A DNA stretch of 64,000 nt from Pampus argenteus (lineage: Eukaryota; Chordata; Actinopteri; Scombriformes; Stromateidae), in contig CM072879.1 of assembly GCA_036937835.1 (NCBI GenBank), forward strand, positions 12,264,001 to 12,328,000, given 5' to 3'. Positions 37,107 to 50,084 of the stretch are shown one piece after another (the stretch's first letter is position 1; the number at the start of each line of letters is the position of its first letter). A program made the translations under genes and the position numbers. Below the pieces are notes generated by a model. That model did no database searches. It had not been told where the DNA came from and worked only from the letters and a program-made list of their open reading frames with translations.

Positions 37107-37273
37107 AGCATGGATTTCCCCTTCTCTGTTTCTTGTAATAGCTGTGCTGTGCTTTATTTGATCTGGGCCCCCACTCTCATAGTAGGATTGATTTGGGTTT
37201 AGAGAGCAAGGGAAACACACACCTGAGACTGCCAACTGCAAGAGCAGCTGCCTCTGACCAAGGAGAAAGAGGG

Positions 37274-37299
37274 ATATATATATATATATATATATATAT
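37274..37299 (+). repeat. (TA)13 microsatellite
   Basis: Uninterrupted TA dinucleotides. Confidence 0.93.
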
Positions 37300-37424
37300 C
37301 CTGTTTTATCTGTCTCTATTCTTTCTCTCGTCTTTACCTGTCATTCCTCAGTTTTCAACAAACATGCTCACACACACACGCGCACACACAGTGGCTGTCT
37401 CTGCACACTAAACAATTACCGTAT

Positions 37425-37552
37425 TTTCCGGACTATAGAGCGCACCTAAATATAAGCCGCACCCACTAAAATTTGAATGAAATATATATTTGGTCACATA
37501 TAAGCCGCACCGGACTATAAGCTGCGGATATATACATACGCCGATACATAAG
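37425..37552. mobile_element. Terminal piece of a TTTTCCGGACTATA-type DNA-transposon repeat
   Basis: Starts ACCGTATTTTCCGGACTATA and continues GAGCGCACCTAAATATAAGC, with later TATAAGCCGCACCGG and ATAAGCTGCGG. This is a widespread fish repeat whose other end normally mirrors the same motif; no mirrored end is visible here, so it is probably one end or a truncated copy. I do not assign a superfamily. Confidence 0.6.
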
Positions 37553-37559
37553 TGTTTAT

Positions 37560-37795
37560 TCATATACCTGAACTGATTGTTTTCTCAATTAATTGATCAT
37601 TTGTTTGATTAATGAAATGTCAAAAAGTTGTGAAAGAAATGCTCGTCATAATTTCCAAGTTGACATCTTGCGACAGTCCAAACGTTTGGCATGTTGTTTG
37701 TGAGATAAATTACTAAAATCAATTATTAAAATGGTGCAGCCAATTAATTTTCTGCAAATCAGTTAATTGACTAATTGTTGCATACTTTTGTTTCT
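37560..37795. repeat. AT-rich dispersed repeat (CAATTAATTGATCA type), copy 1
   Basis: Landmarks: TTTTCTCAATTAATTGATCA, TGATTAATGAAATGTCAAAA, GACATCTTGCGACAGTCCAA and AATGGTGCAGCCAATTAATT, ending near GTTAATTGACTAATTGTTGC. They match a frequent teleost dispersed repeat built around ATTAATCGATTA-like stretches. A second copy lies at 45000-45262. Confidence 0.5.
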
Positions 37796-40700
37796 ATTTT
37801 TAAAAAAGAACAGAAGAAACAAATTACACTCTATTACAGGCTGCTTATTTTAATTTAATTCAATGAAAGTATATGAAACAAAACAATTTAATATTAAATG
37901 TCTTTCAGAATTTTGCAGTGTTTCCATATCAAGCAGATTCATATGTGGCCTGGACCCAAAAGCTTGATTAATAACCTTTTTTTTTTTTTTTTACAAGGGG
38001 TGATGCTTTGTAGCACAGCAGCACAGTGCATCTTCTGCCTTACCCTGCCAAAAACAACTCAATAAAGTAGTTATGTCAAAACACTGACGAAAGCAGCACT
38101 CCTTTTGCACCGCTTACACAATTATAAAAGCTTTAATGTCCTAAGAATCATGACATAAAAATCAGTTTAAGTAGAATAATTATTTTAAATTTCTGCAGCA
38201 GCAGCAGCTCCTTGCGTTCCATACAGAAGCCGTCTGTTTACAAAGGAGAGATGTTGAAGTCAAGCTTAATAATCATACAGGAGGTCCAATGGCTTCCCCC
38301 ATAGGAGCTAATCAGCATGTGTACATCTGCTTGGCTCATCCATTGTGTTCCATTACTCTGTCTTGATAAACATCACTGTGCGTGCTGTGTGTCTCTCTAC
38401 AAGTGTGTATTTGTGAGTCTGTGCAAGCCTCTCAGCATGTTTGTTGTGTGAATACCGTTTGCACCTTCGTCTCAATACATCTATACGAGATGTGTACACT
38501 CTGTGTGTGTGCACATGCGTGTTGAGATGCAGCCTAGTTTGTTTTTGGTTCGAGATCCATAACATGCTGAATCTAAGTAAAATGCAAAATGTCATGTAGA
38601 GCCGTAGGGCATCGACCAGAATTCATCCATCAGCATGTAAAAACATGTTGCTGTAGGTCATTGCTAATGAGCCATACATGTGCTGGTACAGTCTCTGTGT
38701 ATGTATGAGTGTGTGTGTATGTGTGTGTGTATTTACTTTTAAATAAGTATTAAGAGTTGTGATTAATCCACCATCCTTTCTAACTCCGACCCACTTTGTA
38801 GCTCTTTTCTTTGTTTGCTCCTGATTCCTCTCTGCTATATAGTATCAAGCAATGAGTCATGATGACTGACATCATCTCTGGCTTTGGCTAGTGCCGACTA
38901 ATTTGCCAGAGCGATCTGATTGTATTAGATTAGTTATTCCTTCAGGGTATTCCCTGTTCTCTGCCCCTGCTGTGAAAGATATCCCTCATTGTTTTCATGG
39001 GGCAACATATTGCTTTAGTGTGGTATTAGCTTGCGTTTGCCATTTGGTTGTAAACAGGTAGTGAAAGTGATGATTTGTACATTTAAACCTGAAAAGTGAA
39101 TAATGTTAAAAGCTGCGATTGTCATCAAGCCTTGACTGGTCTTGTTAATTGTTGTCATCTAAAATGAACATCTCAGGATACCTCAAGGATATTACAAATG
39201 CACTACAGGGACTCTAATATACCACTGAAATGTCTTTGGTTATTGTTTGGATGCTCTGGGTGCTCATGCAAGAAAGCAATAAAGGTTGAAAAATGAAGTT
39301 ACGCTTTAGATTTACTAACAGTCATGAGCAGCTTTTTCCTCTGCTCATCTTTCTTGCCCTCTCTCTCTCTCCATTTTCTTGCTCTTCTCTCTTTCACAGA
39401 AGCCTCCTTTTCAAGTGAGGTAAAATGATTATAGTAATGGATGCCCCTCACTCCAATTTCTATCTTGCTCTCCTTCAGCCACTACTCTGTACGTTCTGTT
39501 CTGTACATTAGTGTGGCCCCGGGGATGCCCTTGCTCGCCGCAGCTTAATGCAATCACACCTCCAATATAAGTGCACTGAGAGAGAGAGAGACAGTCGAGA
39601 AAAGAGATGAGAAAGTAAGGGAGATGCAGAATGGGACTGGTGGGTGGCAACTGACAGGCATGATCACATCAGAGGATGATAATTACCTGCAGACAGGACT
39701 GAGAAGTCATGCAAATTAGATAATTTACAGATTTTCTTGTCAGTCAAGATAACCTCTATAGATTCTTGGCACAAATGTCATCTGTACAATCATGGAGCTG
39801 CTAATTTCCTGTTTTTTTTCTTTTACAGCATTCAGATTTTGACAGTTTTCAACGTTGGATGCATAGAAAGTCTCTGAATTCCAGTTATGACAGATTTTAA
39901 CTGAATAGCAGAAGATGTTTTATAAATTGCACTGGAAAATAGTTAACTGGATATATTTCCAAAACAGGGACCAATTAGTTTCAATAAAAAAACATCTACA
40001 TTAGATTAGGGAACATTTTCCCTTTTTTTTTTTTTTTTGGAATTCAAATTTTTATTGCTTATATCTTGCTTTCTATTTGCACATTTAAAAATGGTGAAAA
40101 AAAAAAACGCAACAAAGAAAAATTGATACTTATTCTCTGATGTTTTTATGGATCGAATGCCTGGGTGTTCTGAAATCATCAGGAGTTCATGATGACAAAC
40201 ACTTTTCCCCAGGAGGAGTTGAGCTCAGTTCAGCATCTTCAGCTTTAAGTGAGATGAATGGGGATGGCCTTTTGTGGTGCCTGGGAAGTCCTTATGCTGA
40301 GACCTGTAGAGACTTTATTGCCTTTACAACTAAGCTGCATGATAAAGTGCCATCTTTCTCACCATCCACTCTCTCCAAACTACCGTTTTTCTCTCCATAT
40401 CTCACCGTCTTTCTGTGCATTACTCCGGCTGTATGCCTTCGTGCCTCGGTTATCTTGTTCTCTTTTTCACCTCTTTGCTAACTTTCGGTTCATTTCCTCC
40501 CTTACATCTTGCTGTCTGCACTTATTCCTCTGCATGGCTCTTTCTAACTCACCATTGTTGACTGCCACACTCTCCTCTGCCTCCTACTTTTCATACTACC
40601 TTTAACAATTTGCAGTATAGTGACCTTTTCTGTATTTCACAGCCTTTTTCTCAAGAGTGACAATCATTGTTTGGAATGGCTAAGCAGACAGAGTGTTTCT

Positions 40701-41095
40701 AACTGGCGAATGGTTTGTACATTGTACCTGAGCAGTCAGCTCTTATCACTGGCTCCCATCTGTGATAATTACCTTGAGAAAACCAGTGAAGCTGGCTTCA
40801 ACAGGAGACAGCAATACAAATCAACTTACTATGAGAACCCAGCGGCGACACACATCATAAATCTTGTAACATTGTTCCTTTAGAGAAGTACAGTGTATTT
40901 ATGGTACTCAGAATTATCATTTAGTTTTTTAGTAGTGATGGTAATGCTATACATTATTTTTGGAAACTCTTAGATGGACTACTCTGTTTTTTTATAAAGA
41001 GTGTTGAATAATCTGTTTTCTCTCCAACAAAAGTTTTGCTGTGAGATTTTGATTAGCTTTCCAATAAAGAAATAAATAAATCACATCACTGCATA

Positions 41096-41098
<3 letters not shown>

Positions 41099-41144
<46 letters not shown>
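41099..41144 (+). repeat. (AT)n microsatellite, about 46 bp
   Basis: Uninterrupted AT dinucleotides, the longest AT tract in the window. Confidence 0.95.
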
Positions 41145-41146
<2 letters not shown>

Positions 41147-42286
41147 AGAGCAGTCTGTACAGTAGTGCTAATGGATGGCCACTCACCAGATTCCCTATAT
41201 ACTCTCCACTTATGCTCCTCTATTCAATCCTTTTATGTGTGGAGAGGTGGTGTAGCCTAATAGGCCATTGAGATAAACTAGTTTTCCTTCACTTGGGAGA
41301 ATGGAGTGAACTTGGGGCTAATGTAGCACCCTGTGGTTCCCTGAACGCTATAACAATGGCAGATAGGCTTTGGTTGAGGGATTTTAATGGAATAGTGAAG
41401 GGTCATAGCCAGCAGCCATTACTCAACACTGCTACCTGAGAGATTTTTAAGCATGCAGTACAGGTTTATACACATGCATGTATATTACAAACTGCTTCCA
41501 GTCGTCTCATCAGGAGTTACTGTAGTTCTATTCCTTTGCAAAGTTTTCTCTAAGAGTCTGACACTACACAACTCTTTCATATGTGCCGTTGTTTATGCTG
41601 ATTCTGTACTTTAGGTTTATTGATAGAATTATTGTGACTTTTCATAAATGATTTGGCCTCTGAAGAAATTCTATATATACTAACAACATATATACATTAC
41701 ACCTATGGAAGTAAAGTAAAGCTTCCCAGTCCTTTAGATTTCAAATAAAATGTTATTGTTGAACTGAAATCTTTGGACTTACAGTATTGTGATAGCCTTA
41801 GATAGGAAATGTGCTGTACACATCACAGCGCAGCCTGCCACTGTACATACAGTAACTACAGGCTGTGCTGAATGGTATGTGGGAGGTTACATAAACATAA
41901 ACAGCGAGGGAGGAAAGAACTGACATAAATTCACATTCATACATACGTGCAAAAGAAGTGTTTGCAACCAGAATCAGGGCAGTGAATTGAAAAATTGAAA
42001 TCAATAAATACTTGAGGCTACTGTGAATATAAAGGTGGTGCTTGAGTTTAACTGTGCAAAGTGAAACAGGTTTTTGTTCAATTAATTTCTAAGAATGAGT
42101 CTGTCAACTATCACCAAAAATGGTGATGAGAGCATATTAGACCTCAGGTTTGATCCACTGATTACACTAGCCAGTTATTTACCTGCTGTAGGAGGGAGGC
42201 GTCTATCTTGATACTGCAAGGTTTCCCACCACGACACAAGAATAACCTCTAAGCTGTTAGAAGGTGCTAGCAGGTGTGAGTATGTG

Positions 42287-42335
42287 TAATGTGTGTGTAA
42301 TGTGTGTGTAATGTGTGTGTGTGTGTGTGTGTGTG
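42287..42335 (+). repeat. 11-bp tandem TAATGTGTGTG leading into (GT)n
   Basis: Three units of TAATGTGTGTG pass into a plain GT run, showing a higher-order repeat growing inside a dinucleotide tract. Confidence 0.85.
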
Positions 42336-42407
42336 AATGCATTTCACAGCAAGGATTACATAACAGGGATGCCTGCTGCTGCAGGTCACTGTGAATGACA
42401 GGAGCAG

Positions 42408-42431
42408 ACACACACACACACACACACACAT
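42408..42431 (+). repeat. (CA)12 microsatellite
   Basis: CA tract 72 bp after the GT tract at 42287-42335, opposite orientation. Confidence 0.95.
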
Positions 42432-42768
42432 ATAGGCATACATAAAAATCCTTACAAATACAAATATTATAGTTGTATGTACATGCAATCACATACACAT
42501 ACTGCAAAATGTGTTGTTTCTTTCTTTCTCTCTCTCATAATTCATAATTCCATCTAGTCTATTTGCAGCTTGATTTGCTAAAAGTTTATATATACTGTAT
42601 ACATATGTCATGAAATCTTTACCCACAAAATTTTGCATTTGTGGAGTGAAACTGCCCGATTCCTGGAAAGTGTTTAGTAAAGAGCAGTACATGCAAATTC
42701 ATATTGCATGAGCAAACATGCAGATATGGTTAACTGCAGCAGCAAGCCAAACAAACATGGAGACATAT

Positions 42769-42769
<1 letters not shown>

Positions 42770-42800
<31 letters not shown>
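42770..42800 (+). repeat. (CA)n microsatellite
   Basis: Uninterrupted CA dinucleotides. Confidence 0.95.
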
Positions 42801-42803
<3 letters not shown>

Positions 42804-43370
42804 GATCCATCTGTCTGTTTCTATGTACTGTACAGGACTATTGACTTCTGTTGCTACGCACATAGCCTTACACATACACACTCCCAGGAGCCACAGAGTT
42901 GCCAGCTTTGTGAAGACAAGTATTTTGAGGTATTTTTAGACTATATTGGTAGTTGAGTTGGGCAGTATCTCACATCAGCACAACAGTCAAACTCAGATGC
43001 AAGTCACTATCAAACATAATGGACTACATACTTGCAAACTGAGAAAAAGTTATTATATAAAGATGTAATGCAGTCCGTTTCTCAGTCTCCTCCCACTTCA
43101 CCAGCTGTACTAATGAATCAACACTTTATTCCGTAATCCATATCTGCACTCAAACACACGTATACAGTCACATGAACAATTACGCTATCTGCAAACTCTT
43201 GCACAAATGTATAAATGTGGATGATGTGTCATGTGTGGAGGACACACAAGCCCAGTTTAGCCACCGATTCTATTCTAAATAAAACAGAAGTTTGTGAATC
43301 ATCTTTTTTCGCTGTTCTGTCTCCATCTCTTTTTCTCTTCTCTCCCTCTTTAGATCCCTTTTTTCTGCAT

Positions 43371-43391
43371 GCACACACACACACACACACA
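43371..43391 (+). repeat. (CA)10 microsatellite
   Basis: Uninterrupted CA dinucleotides. Confidence 0.93.
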
Positions 43392-44208
43392 GTCTCTTAA
43401 TATCACTAGCCCATTCCCTTCCTTTTTTTTCTATTTTATTTCCTTCTATTAAGTAAGCAGGAAGGAGGGTCAAATTGATTTGTAACCCAGTAGTTCAGTG
43501 TGTGCGCATTTGTGTGATTTGAGTGATGTTGGTTAATCCGGTGTTGTCCTTTGGGACAGATTTGGCCCATATTACAGCCTGCTATTACTGTGTCTAAAAT
43601 CTCCTGTGCATTGAGACGGTCGTTATTTACTGCCGTGCATCATCCCAACTCCCCCACTAGCATTTTTTCTCATAAGACTCCAACCTGCTCTGCAAAAGCA
43701 AATATATAAAGAGCCAGATGGAGAGCTGAGTTTAAGAAAACACTTTTAGTTACAGTACACTGGCTAAAGGCCCACTTCATCAATGCAAAGCAGTTCATGC
43801 TGTCATCATTATTTCAAGAGAAAATAGCACCTTCCATATACTAAATCTTATCGCACGTGTCGAGCTTACAGTAAACTTCAGAATTACAAACGATGATACA
43901 AATGATACACTATGCTCTTGAAAACAAGTAAAGAATAACTTCTACGACTTTCTTACCAAAATAACTACCCAGCTTTGCCTCTGCAACAATGTAAAAAGCT
44001 GTAAAATAGCTTTTTAATATAAAAAGCCTCCCTTGCCAAATACAACAGTGACATAAGTGGTTTATAAAACAGAGTTTACCTTCGTTTTCACTTTCAAATG
44101 CTCTATTCTTTCTAATTCGTAAGGTTGTTTTTGTCAGACAGCAAAGTGAAGAAAAAGATAGTAATTTAAGACTGAAGACAAAGTAGTCACATTTATCTAT
44201 GACAGTAA

Positions 44209-44233
44209 AACACACACACACACACACACACAC
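44209..44233 (+). repeat. (CA)12 microsatellite
   Basis: Uninterrupted CA dinucleotides. Confidence 0.95.
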
Positions 44234-44999
44234 GGTGCAGTCCACTCCTCAACATCATCTAAACCCCCCTAACAAAGGTCAGATTAATACGCACCCCAAC
44301 ATATGTACCACCCACTGTTAATGACTAGTAAGTGGAAAATACATATTTATTCCTCGTTTCTATCATTTATCATAGACCTTATCGCTGACAGTGGCTGTGC
44401 TCGCTACTTTCTCTCCCTATAGATAGGAGTCCAGCACAGAGGATGGTTATAAGACGAGAAAGTGAGCCGTTGTGTTTTTTGTCTGTATAGATTTGGTTTC
44501 ATGTATCAAAAGTCAGTGCCAATTCAAATAACTTCTCGAGCGGTGCGTAGATGGATATTGTGGTTTTTACGACAGGAGTTGATAGATGGTGCGCTAATAA
44601 CCAGCAGCTCTACAGGGAATGCATGTTATGTCAAGCGTGTCAAATAGCAGCAACTGTGTCTTTTTGCTGATGTTTTTGCCTTCAAAGAAAAATGACAAAG
44701 AAATGACAAGATTAATACGAAGGAAGGTTTGCATTAAGATGAATGTATAATCTTCAGAGGTTTGTTTTCTCTGATTCTAGTTACACAGTTAGATATTCCA
44801 CAGTCTCTGTTACTGAAAGTGAATGTAAGGAAATCTAATTTGTGACTACCTCTCATTGTTTTTTAATTAAAAAAGTTTATTTTTCCACTTTATTTTCTTA
44901 ACATTCTTAACATACAGCTTCCCAAATTTACCACTACATTTAATGGGGATTTGTACTTTTAGCCACATTAACATGTTAACTAAATAATTATCATATTAT

Positions 45000-45262
45000 C
45001 ATATAAAATATTCACTAATTCTGGCCCCTCAAATATGATGATTTGCTTCTTTTCTTTATCTTCTTTGATAAGAAACTGAAAATTTTGGGTTTTGGACAGT
45101 TTTTAGTGTTTTGAGAGTCTGGAAAATTCAGCCATTTCTCGGTACATTATAAATATATCTAATATCTATATGTAATACCAATATGTTTCTCAATATGTTC
45201 TGACATGTTATAGATAAATCAAGAAAATAATTGGCAGATTTATTGAAATAATCATTAGTCAT
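45000..45262. repeat. AT-rich dispersed repeat, copy 2 (opposite orientation)
   Basis: Contains CCTCAAATATGATGATTTGC, AAGAAACTGAAAATTTTGGG, TTTTGGACAGTTTTTAGTGT, GTTCTGACATGTTATAGATA, and AATCAAGAAAATAATTGGCA followed by ATAATCATTAGTC. These correspond to the same family as 37560-37795 but read the other way. Confidence 0.55.
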
Positions 45263-45402
45263 AAGACAAAATTAAGACCACCGACAGCAAGCATGAAGGA
45301 GAAAAGGAAATTTCTTCCCCATCTCTCTCCCTCATGTCTCTCCTGCTTCTCTGCCACTGCTCCCTCTGTCGTCTCTGCTCTTCAGTATTGATATGAGCTG
45401 TC

Positions 45403-45449
45403 ATTGGTCCAGTTATTTATGAGGCTCCTCCCTGGTAATTTTCCATTGG
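45403..45449. promoter_or_regulatory. Pair of inverted CCAAT boxes 42 bp apart
   Basis: ATTGG occurs at 45403-45407 and again at 45445-45449, separated by 42 bp (about four helical turns), with TTATTTATGAGG between. NF-Y sites are often paired with such spacing in vertebrate promoters and enhancers. There is no CpG island or clear downstream exon, so this is weak. Confidence 0.2.
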
Positions 45450-47289
45450 CTCAGGCTCTACAGCAAAGTTGTTTTTCAGTTGTACGACAGCCTGGGAGAG
45501 TCAAAAGCATAATGTCTTTCAATGGATGTGGAAAAATGTGAATGGCAGTTTTCTGCTTATGTGCATGTATGGAAGTTTTGCTTTTTTTTTTTTTTTTTTT
45601 ACATAGTTTGCTCTTTATTTCTTAGTTTATCTTGTTTTCTTCTCTTGCTCTTTCACTCCCTCCCCCCTAGAATTGCAGCCAAAGACTCGTTCCCATAACC
45701 TTTTCAGACCTGTGTGTGTATGTGTGTGTTTCTGCACAGAAGTATTAAATGAGAGACAGATCGAAAGATGTGTAAGCCTTGTACACACAGCCACTTGTAC
45801 ACACATATACACACAAACTTGAACAGTAGAGGCCTCATTACGCCAGCCCCTGGGATTTGTGTAGGACCTATTTCCTGTTTTGGTGTTAAGGAGCAAAGGG
45901 AAGTAGCAAGGATGAAATATGATGTAACAACAGCGGTGGTCTTCCTGTGTGCTCTACAAGGGCCTGGGTGGACCCAGTGTTTAGTTTTCCATGGTCATTA
46001 ATGGACCATGTGTACGGCTGCCAGCAAAAATTTAGTAATCTCTGGGCCTGTTTCAAACTTGAGTGCTTTTAGAGTCACAATGAAAATTCATCTGTTGTAG
46101 ACAACTGTCAAATATTGAAAGGTGGCATTAAATGCTTGATTAGATGTTTAGTCTTGATTATTTATTCTCTGATGGGATATTTCCTGATCCAAGGTTCAGA
46201 AATCAGATCACATTATTTAATTTTCGACCATGTTTTATTTCTTGCAACTGCGTATGATAAATCATTAAGTTGACATTATTTGTTGACTTGAAGTTTGACA
46301 TATTTTGTTAAGAAAAAAAAATGTCCTCAAACTAACTAACTAACAAAATGTCATACTGGCCACATAACTGTTTTATATGCATTTATATACAAGTTCAATT
46401 TTGGATCAGCTGCAAATATCTTTGACAGACTTTATATTGATATTCATTATTTCTGCTTTCCTCTTTGTTCTCCCTCAATGCAATATGCTCCATGTAGAAA
46501 ATGTATTAACCAATGGATAAACCACAGGGACACCCCAGCCACAAGAGTGTCAAACCAAGTTTCATGTTCAGGAAATAATTATCAGCAATGAGTTAGGTGA
46601 TAGTGACAGAAAAAAAAAATCACTATTAGAGCAGTCAGGATGTGTGCACCAGTGACTTCCTCTTCAGGTGTGAAGTTATCAGCTAAAAACAGAGGCAATG
46701 TAACGCCTTGATAACTGCATGGATCTTACACATTCACCTTGGAAACACATATGGGAACACATGCACTCATGCAGGCACTTTTGCACATGCAAGGATGGTC
46801 ATGTATGTACTACGTACATAAAGTGAACTAAAAGTTAATATTCGAAAGGAAGCAGTTTGGGCACATAGAGTTCCCCCCTCTGTATCAGAATAGGAACTAA
46901 AACAGTGCTGCTGCAGACAACATGAATGTATGTATTATCTATGATTGCTCATTCTAATGTAGCATCATCTTATTGTGAGCATAATAATTTATCATTTAGA
47001 CATTTTGCAGTCAGATGTCTTTATTCCATTTTAGTAGACTGATTAGTTAAGAGATCAGTAGCAGCAGGGAGGGCAGATAATGAAGTGTGCTCATATAAAA
47101 CCATCTAGTGGTAATGCTGGCTATCACAGTTTGTTTAACTCTGATATATGCAGTGAAAATAAATAAGTAACACCGTTTATCTTAAAATAGACTGGAAAGC
47201 CATGCTTTTCCTCTCCATAGCAACAGTTTACTGTTGAGCACTGGTGGATTGAGGGATTGAGTGAGATTCTCACAACACCTTATTAACTC

Positions 47290-47292
<3 letters not shown>

Positions 47293-47327
<35 letters not shown>
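47293..47327 (+). repeat. (GT)n microsatellite
   Basis: Uninterrupted GT dinucleotides. Confidence 0.95.
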
Positions 47328-47984
47328 TTCCTCTGAGTGACTTCCAAGACGTTTGTTTGTTTGAGTCCATCTCTGTGGAAACCCTGAACTAGAAGTGAAA
47401 CATAGAGACTTTGGCTCCGGCTAAGCCTGATAATTACTACACAGATATGATAAAAAGAATGTATAACTGCAATAATACATTTAAAGCATTACTGAAGAAC
47501 AAAATAGTGAGTCTTGATATACACAGCAAATACACATGTTGCACTCTATTACCTTTCACTAATTTTTCATGTACATAAACCAGGAACTACTGTACATGAC
47601 GATGTATCTATTTGTAGATGCAGAATGGACACACACATACAAAAGCACATGCACCTACACACGCATGTAATGTGTAGAGTGTGGCATGGCAGGGGATGCA
47701 TCTCTCCAGATGGCGGGAGCCACCTACACACTGCCAGCTGTTACACAATATGTATTGTATAACAGTGGAGAGCAACAGGCCCCATCCCTGTGCATGCAGA
47801 AACGACACATATGCACGGTCATTCACTTACAGTTAGTTACAAAGGAAAATGAACACGTGCCGTAGATGAAGACATGCAGTCTCTTTCCATACACAGACAC
47901 ATATGTACATGGAAACACAGTTAGCTAACCAGTAAGCTGTAAGTCACAGGCACTGAGATCCAGATATTCAGTCCTATTCAATCA

Positions 47985-48125
47985 GTCATGAATTCAGTCA
48001 GAAAACCTCCAGCCAGCTAGTCAGACAGCTGTTCAGTAACCAGGCAGCCAGCCAGCGGGACAGATAATCAATTTGTCTGTTTGCTAGTCATACAGCTGTG
48101 CAGTCAGTCAGACAGCTGTTCAGCT
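47985..48125 (+). repeat. Cryptically repetitive CAGT/CAGC block
   Basis: AGTCAGACAGCTGTTCAG occurs twice about 85 bp apart among CAGCCAGC-like words, effectively the reverse-complement flavour of the block at 19800-20030. Confidence 0.55.
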
Positions 48126-48427
48126 AAACAGCCATTCACATATTATATAGGAGGCATATATAAAGCAGACTCAGACTGTCTAATTTATTCAGACCTGTGC
48201 TCTGCACTGTTTCACAGCCCTGATACAGGAACTTTACTTCACGAGCCTACTCATATCGAAAAGGTATTATAAAAGCTCTTTGAGAATCAGCCAGCATGTC
48301 TCTGCACACATCATATGACTTCATTACAATATAGCCTGACTGACACACACCGCACCAGTTAACACACATGTTTATCTCCCTCTGTATTCATGCCTTTGTG
48401 TAAACCAGCCTATGTGTATAAAGTGTA

Positions 48428-48429
<2 letters not shown>

Positions 48430-48485
<56 letters not shown>

Positions 48486-48549
48486 TATGAGCCCAGAGCA
48501 CCATGTGACGTAATGAGTCACTGAGCATGGCAAAGTGCGGAATCCCCCG

Positions 48550-48582
<33 letters not shown>
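48430..48582 (+). repeat. (GT)25 and (CA)16 pair in opposite orientation
   Basis: GT tract at 48432-48481 and CA tract at 48551-48582 with 69 bp between them. A single strand could pair over about 32 bases. A third tract, (CA)n, follows at 48702-48734. Confidence 0.95.
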
Positions 48583-48584
<2 letters not shown>

Positions 48585-48699
48585 TTGTACTGAGAGTGAA
48601 TGGAGCATATAGGAAAGTCCTTCCAGTCAAACGATGAGTTTTCTCTTCACTTGATTCAGCACAATAAATTGTTGTAGTGGCTCCCCTCTGTGCTCTAGC

Positions 48700-48701
<2 letters not shown>

Positions 48702-48734
<33 letters not shown>
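48702..48734 (+). repeat. (CA)16 microsatellite
   Basis: Uninterrupted CA dinucleotides. Confidence 0.95.
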
Positions 48735-48736
<2 letters not shown>

Positions 48737-48894
48737 GGTAACCCTCTCACATTTACTCTTTGCTTTAACTGGGTGTGCCCCCCAGTACCATAAGTCTGAA
48801 TGACAGCAGTGTCAGTTTTATGATCACACTGTTTATGCTCAAAGAGAGTGTGCACTGTATGTGTGTGCAGGGAAGCTGGATGGAAGGTGTGGTG

Positions 48895-49140
48895 TGTTGT
48901 GCAGATACAGGGAGGTGAAGGACACTGAGGGTAGGGAGAGACAGATGGAGGAAGGGAGGGAGGAAAGAAAGAAAGAAAGTGTGAAGAAGGACAAGCATGA
49001 CATGGAAAGGGAGTGACTGGAGAGAGAGGAGGAGGGGAGGGGAAGGCAGAGGAAGGGAGATATTTATGCCGAGAGGGAGATAGGAGAGGAAAATTCCAGT
49101 TTAGAGCTCAGTGGGGGGGCTGAAAAGAGGGAGTAAAGAG
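48895..49140 (+). repeat. Purine-rich block of about 245 bp
   Basis: Nearly all A/G on the plus strand, including (GAAA)n near 48965 and GGAGGAGGGGAGGGGAAGG near 49029, which has quadruplex potential. No coding content seen. Confidence 0.8.
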
Positions 49141-49506
49141 ATGTCTGTGCATGACCTGAATAATCAAAATTCCTGGTAATTTACTTGGATAATAAGACAC
49201 TATCATTGGTAATGTTACTGTATTACCTTTAAGATTTTTGTCTTTGGAGTAGGGAGAAGATTAAAGAAATTATGATGGTTGAAGAAAAAGAGAGAGAAAG
49301 AGAGAGAGAGACTGACAGGAAGTAGATGAAGGAATAGAAAAAACAGCATTTCACATTATGTTCACTTTCATGCAGAGTATGAGAGAGACTGTCTGTGGGT
49401 GTACATTATGTTTATGAACTCAATAAAATATTCCCACCACCCCAATGAAGAGGACAGGATGCACACACAGTGATGTTCACACTCAGATATGGCCACAAAC
49501 TAAGAG

Positions 49507-49580
49507 CTCATGGCAGCAAGCCATAACGACCTTCCATCAGCCAGCGCCCAGTCATAGTAATGATGTCATCCTCTCTGGCA
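49507..49580 (+). repeat. Duplicated CA-flanked element, copy 1
   Basis: Reads GGCAGCAAGCCATAACGACC, then TCCATCAGCCAG, and ends AGTAATGATGTCATC directly before a (CA)n tract. It aligns with 55441-55515 over CATAAC-ACC, CATCA and the 15-base AGTAATGATGTCATC. Both copies are preceded and followed by CA-rich DNA. Confidence 0.45.
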
Positions 49581-49605
49581 CACACACACACACACACACA
49601 CACAC
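49579..49605 (+). repeat. (CA)13 microsatellite
   Basis: CA tract directly following the duplicated TGATGTCATC element. Confidence 0.95.
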
Positions 49606-50084
49606 GTAGAAACCAATGCATTACACATATTAGCACTTCAGTTCACAGCATTCGCCAGATCTTGTAGCACCACCCTCCAGTGTCTTTGAATAAACGTGGA
49701 TTTAAATAGGAATTGTCTGCGATGTAGACATTCACATAACATTATGCATGTAAACTCGTACACCTTGTTTGCAGGATCACATTCACATGGAGATTTATGA
49801 GATATGGATTGACGTGTGTAACATATTTAGCTTTTTTAATATGATGTTGATTCATTTGCTAGCATCAGTTGATGCATTGCAAGAAGTATATAATAGACAT
49901 GTTGGTAGGTAGTTTTGTTTTAAGCTGTTGCATATGAGCTGAACATTGTGTACTGTTTGTGCACCATATATTATTACTTTACCAAATAATGCTGTCGTTT
50001 AGTTTTCTCTTCTAGATTTTGTGTTGCATTTTATGTCTAAATGGTAGATGCAAGTACATATTTAACAAGCGTGCCTACATTATA

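Noticed and set aside
38549..38562. GGTTCGAGATCC, similar to a tRNA B box
   Set aside because: No matching A box or cloverleaf at the right distance; a chance match is likely.
39400..39419. 20-nt microexon after a very strong acceptor
   Set aside because: Length class does not fit between exons B and C, and the size is extreme; kept only as a note.
44424..44458. Short segment ESSTEDGYKTRK before a GTGAGC donor
   Set aside because: Exit phase would join to a stop in exon C, and the acceptor uses a second AG directly after a better one.
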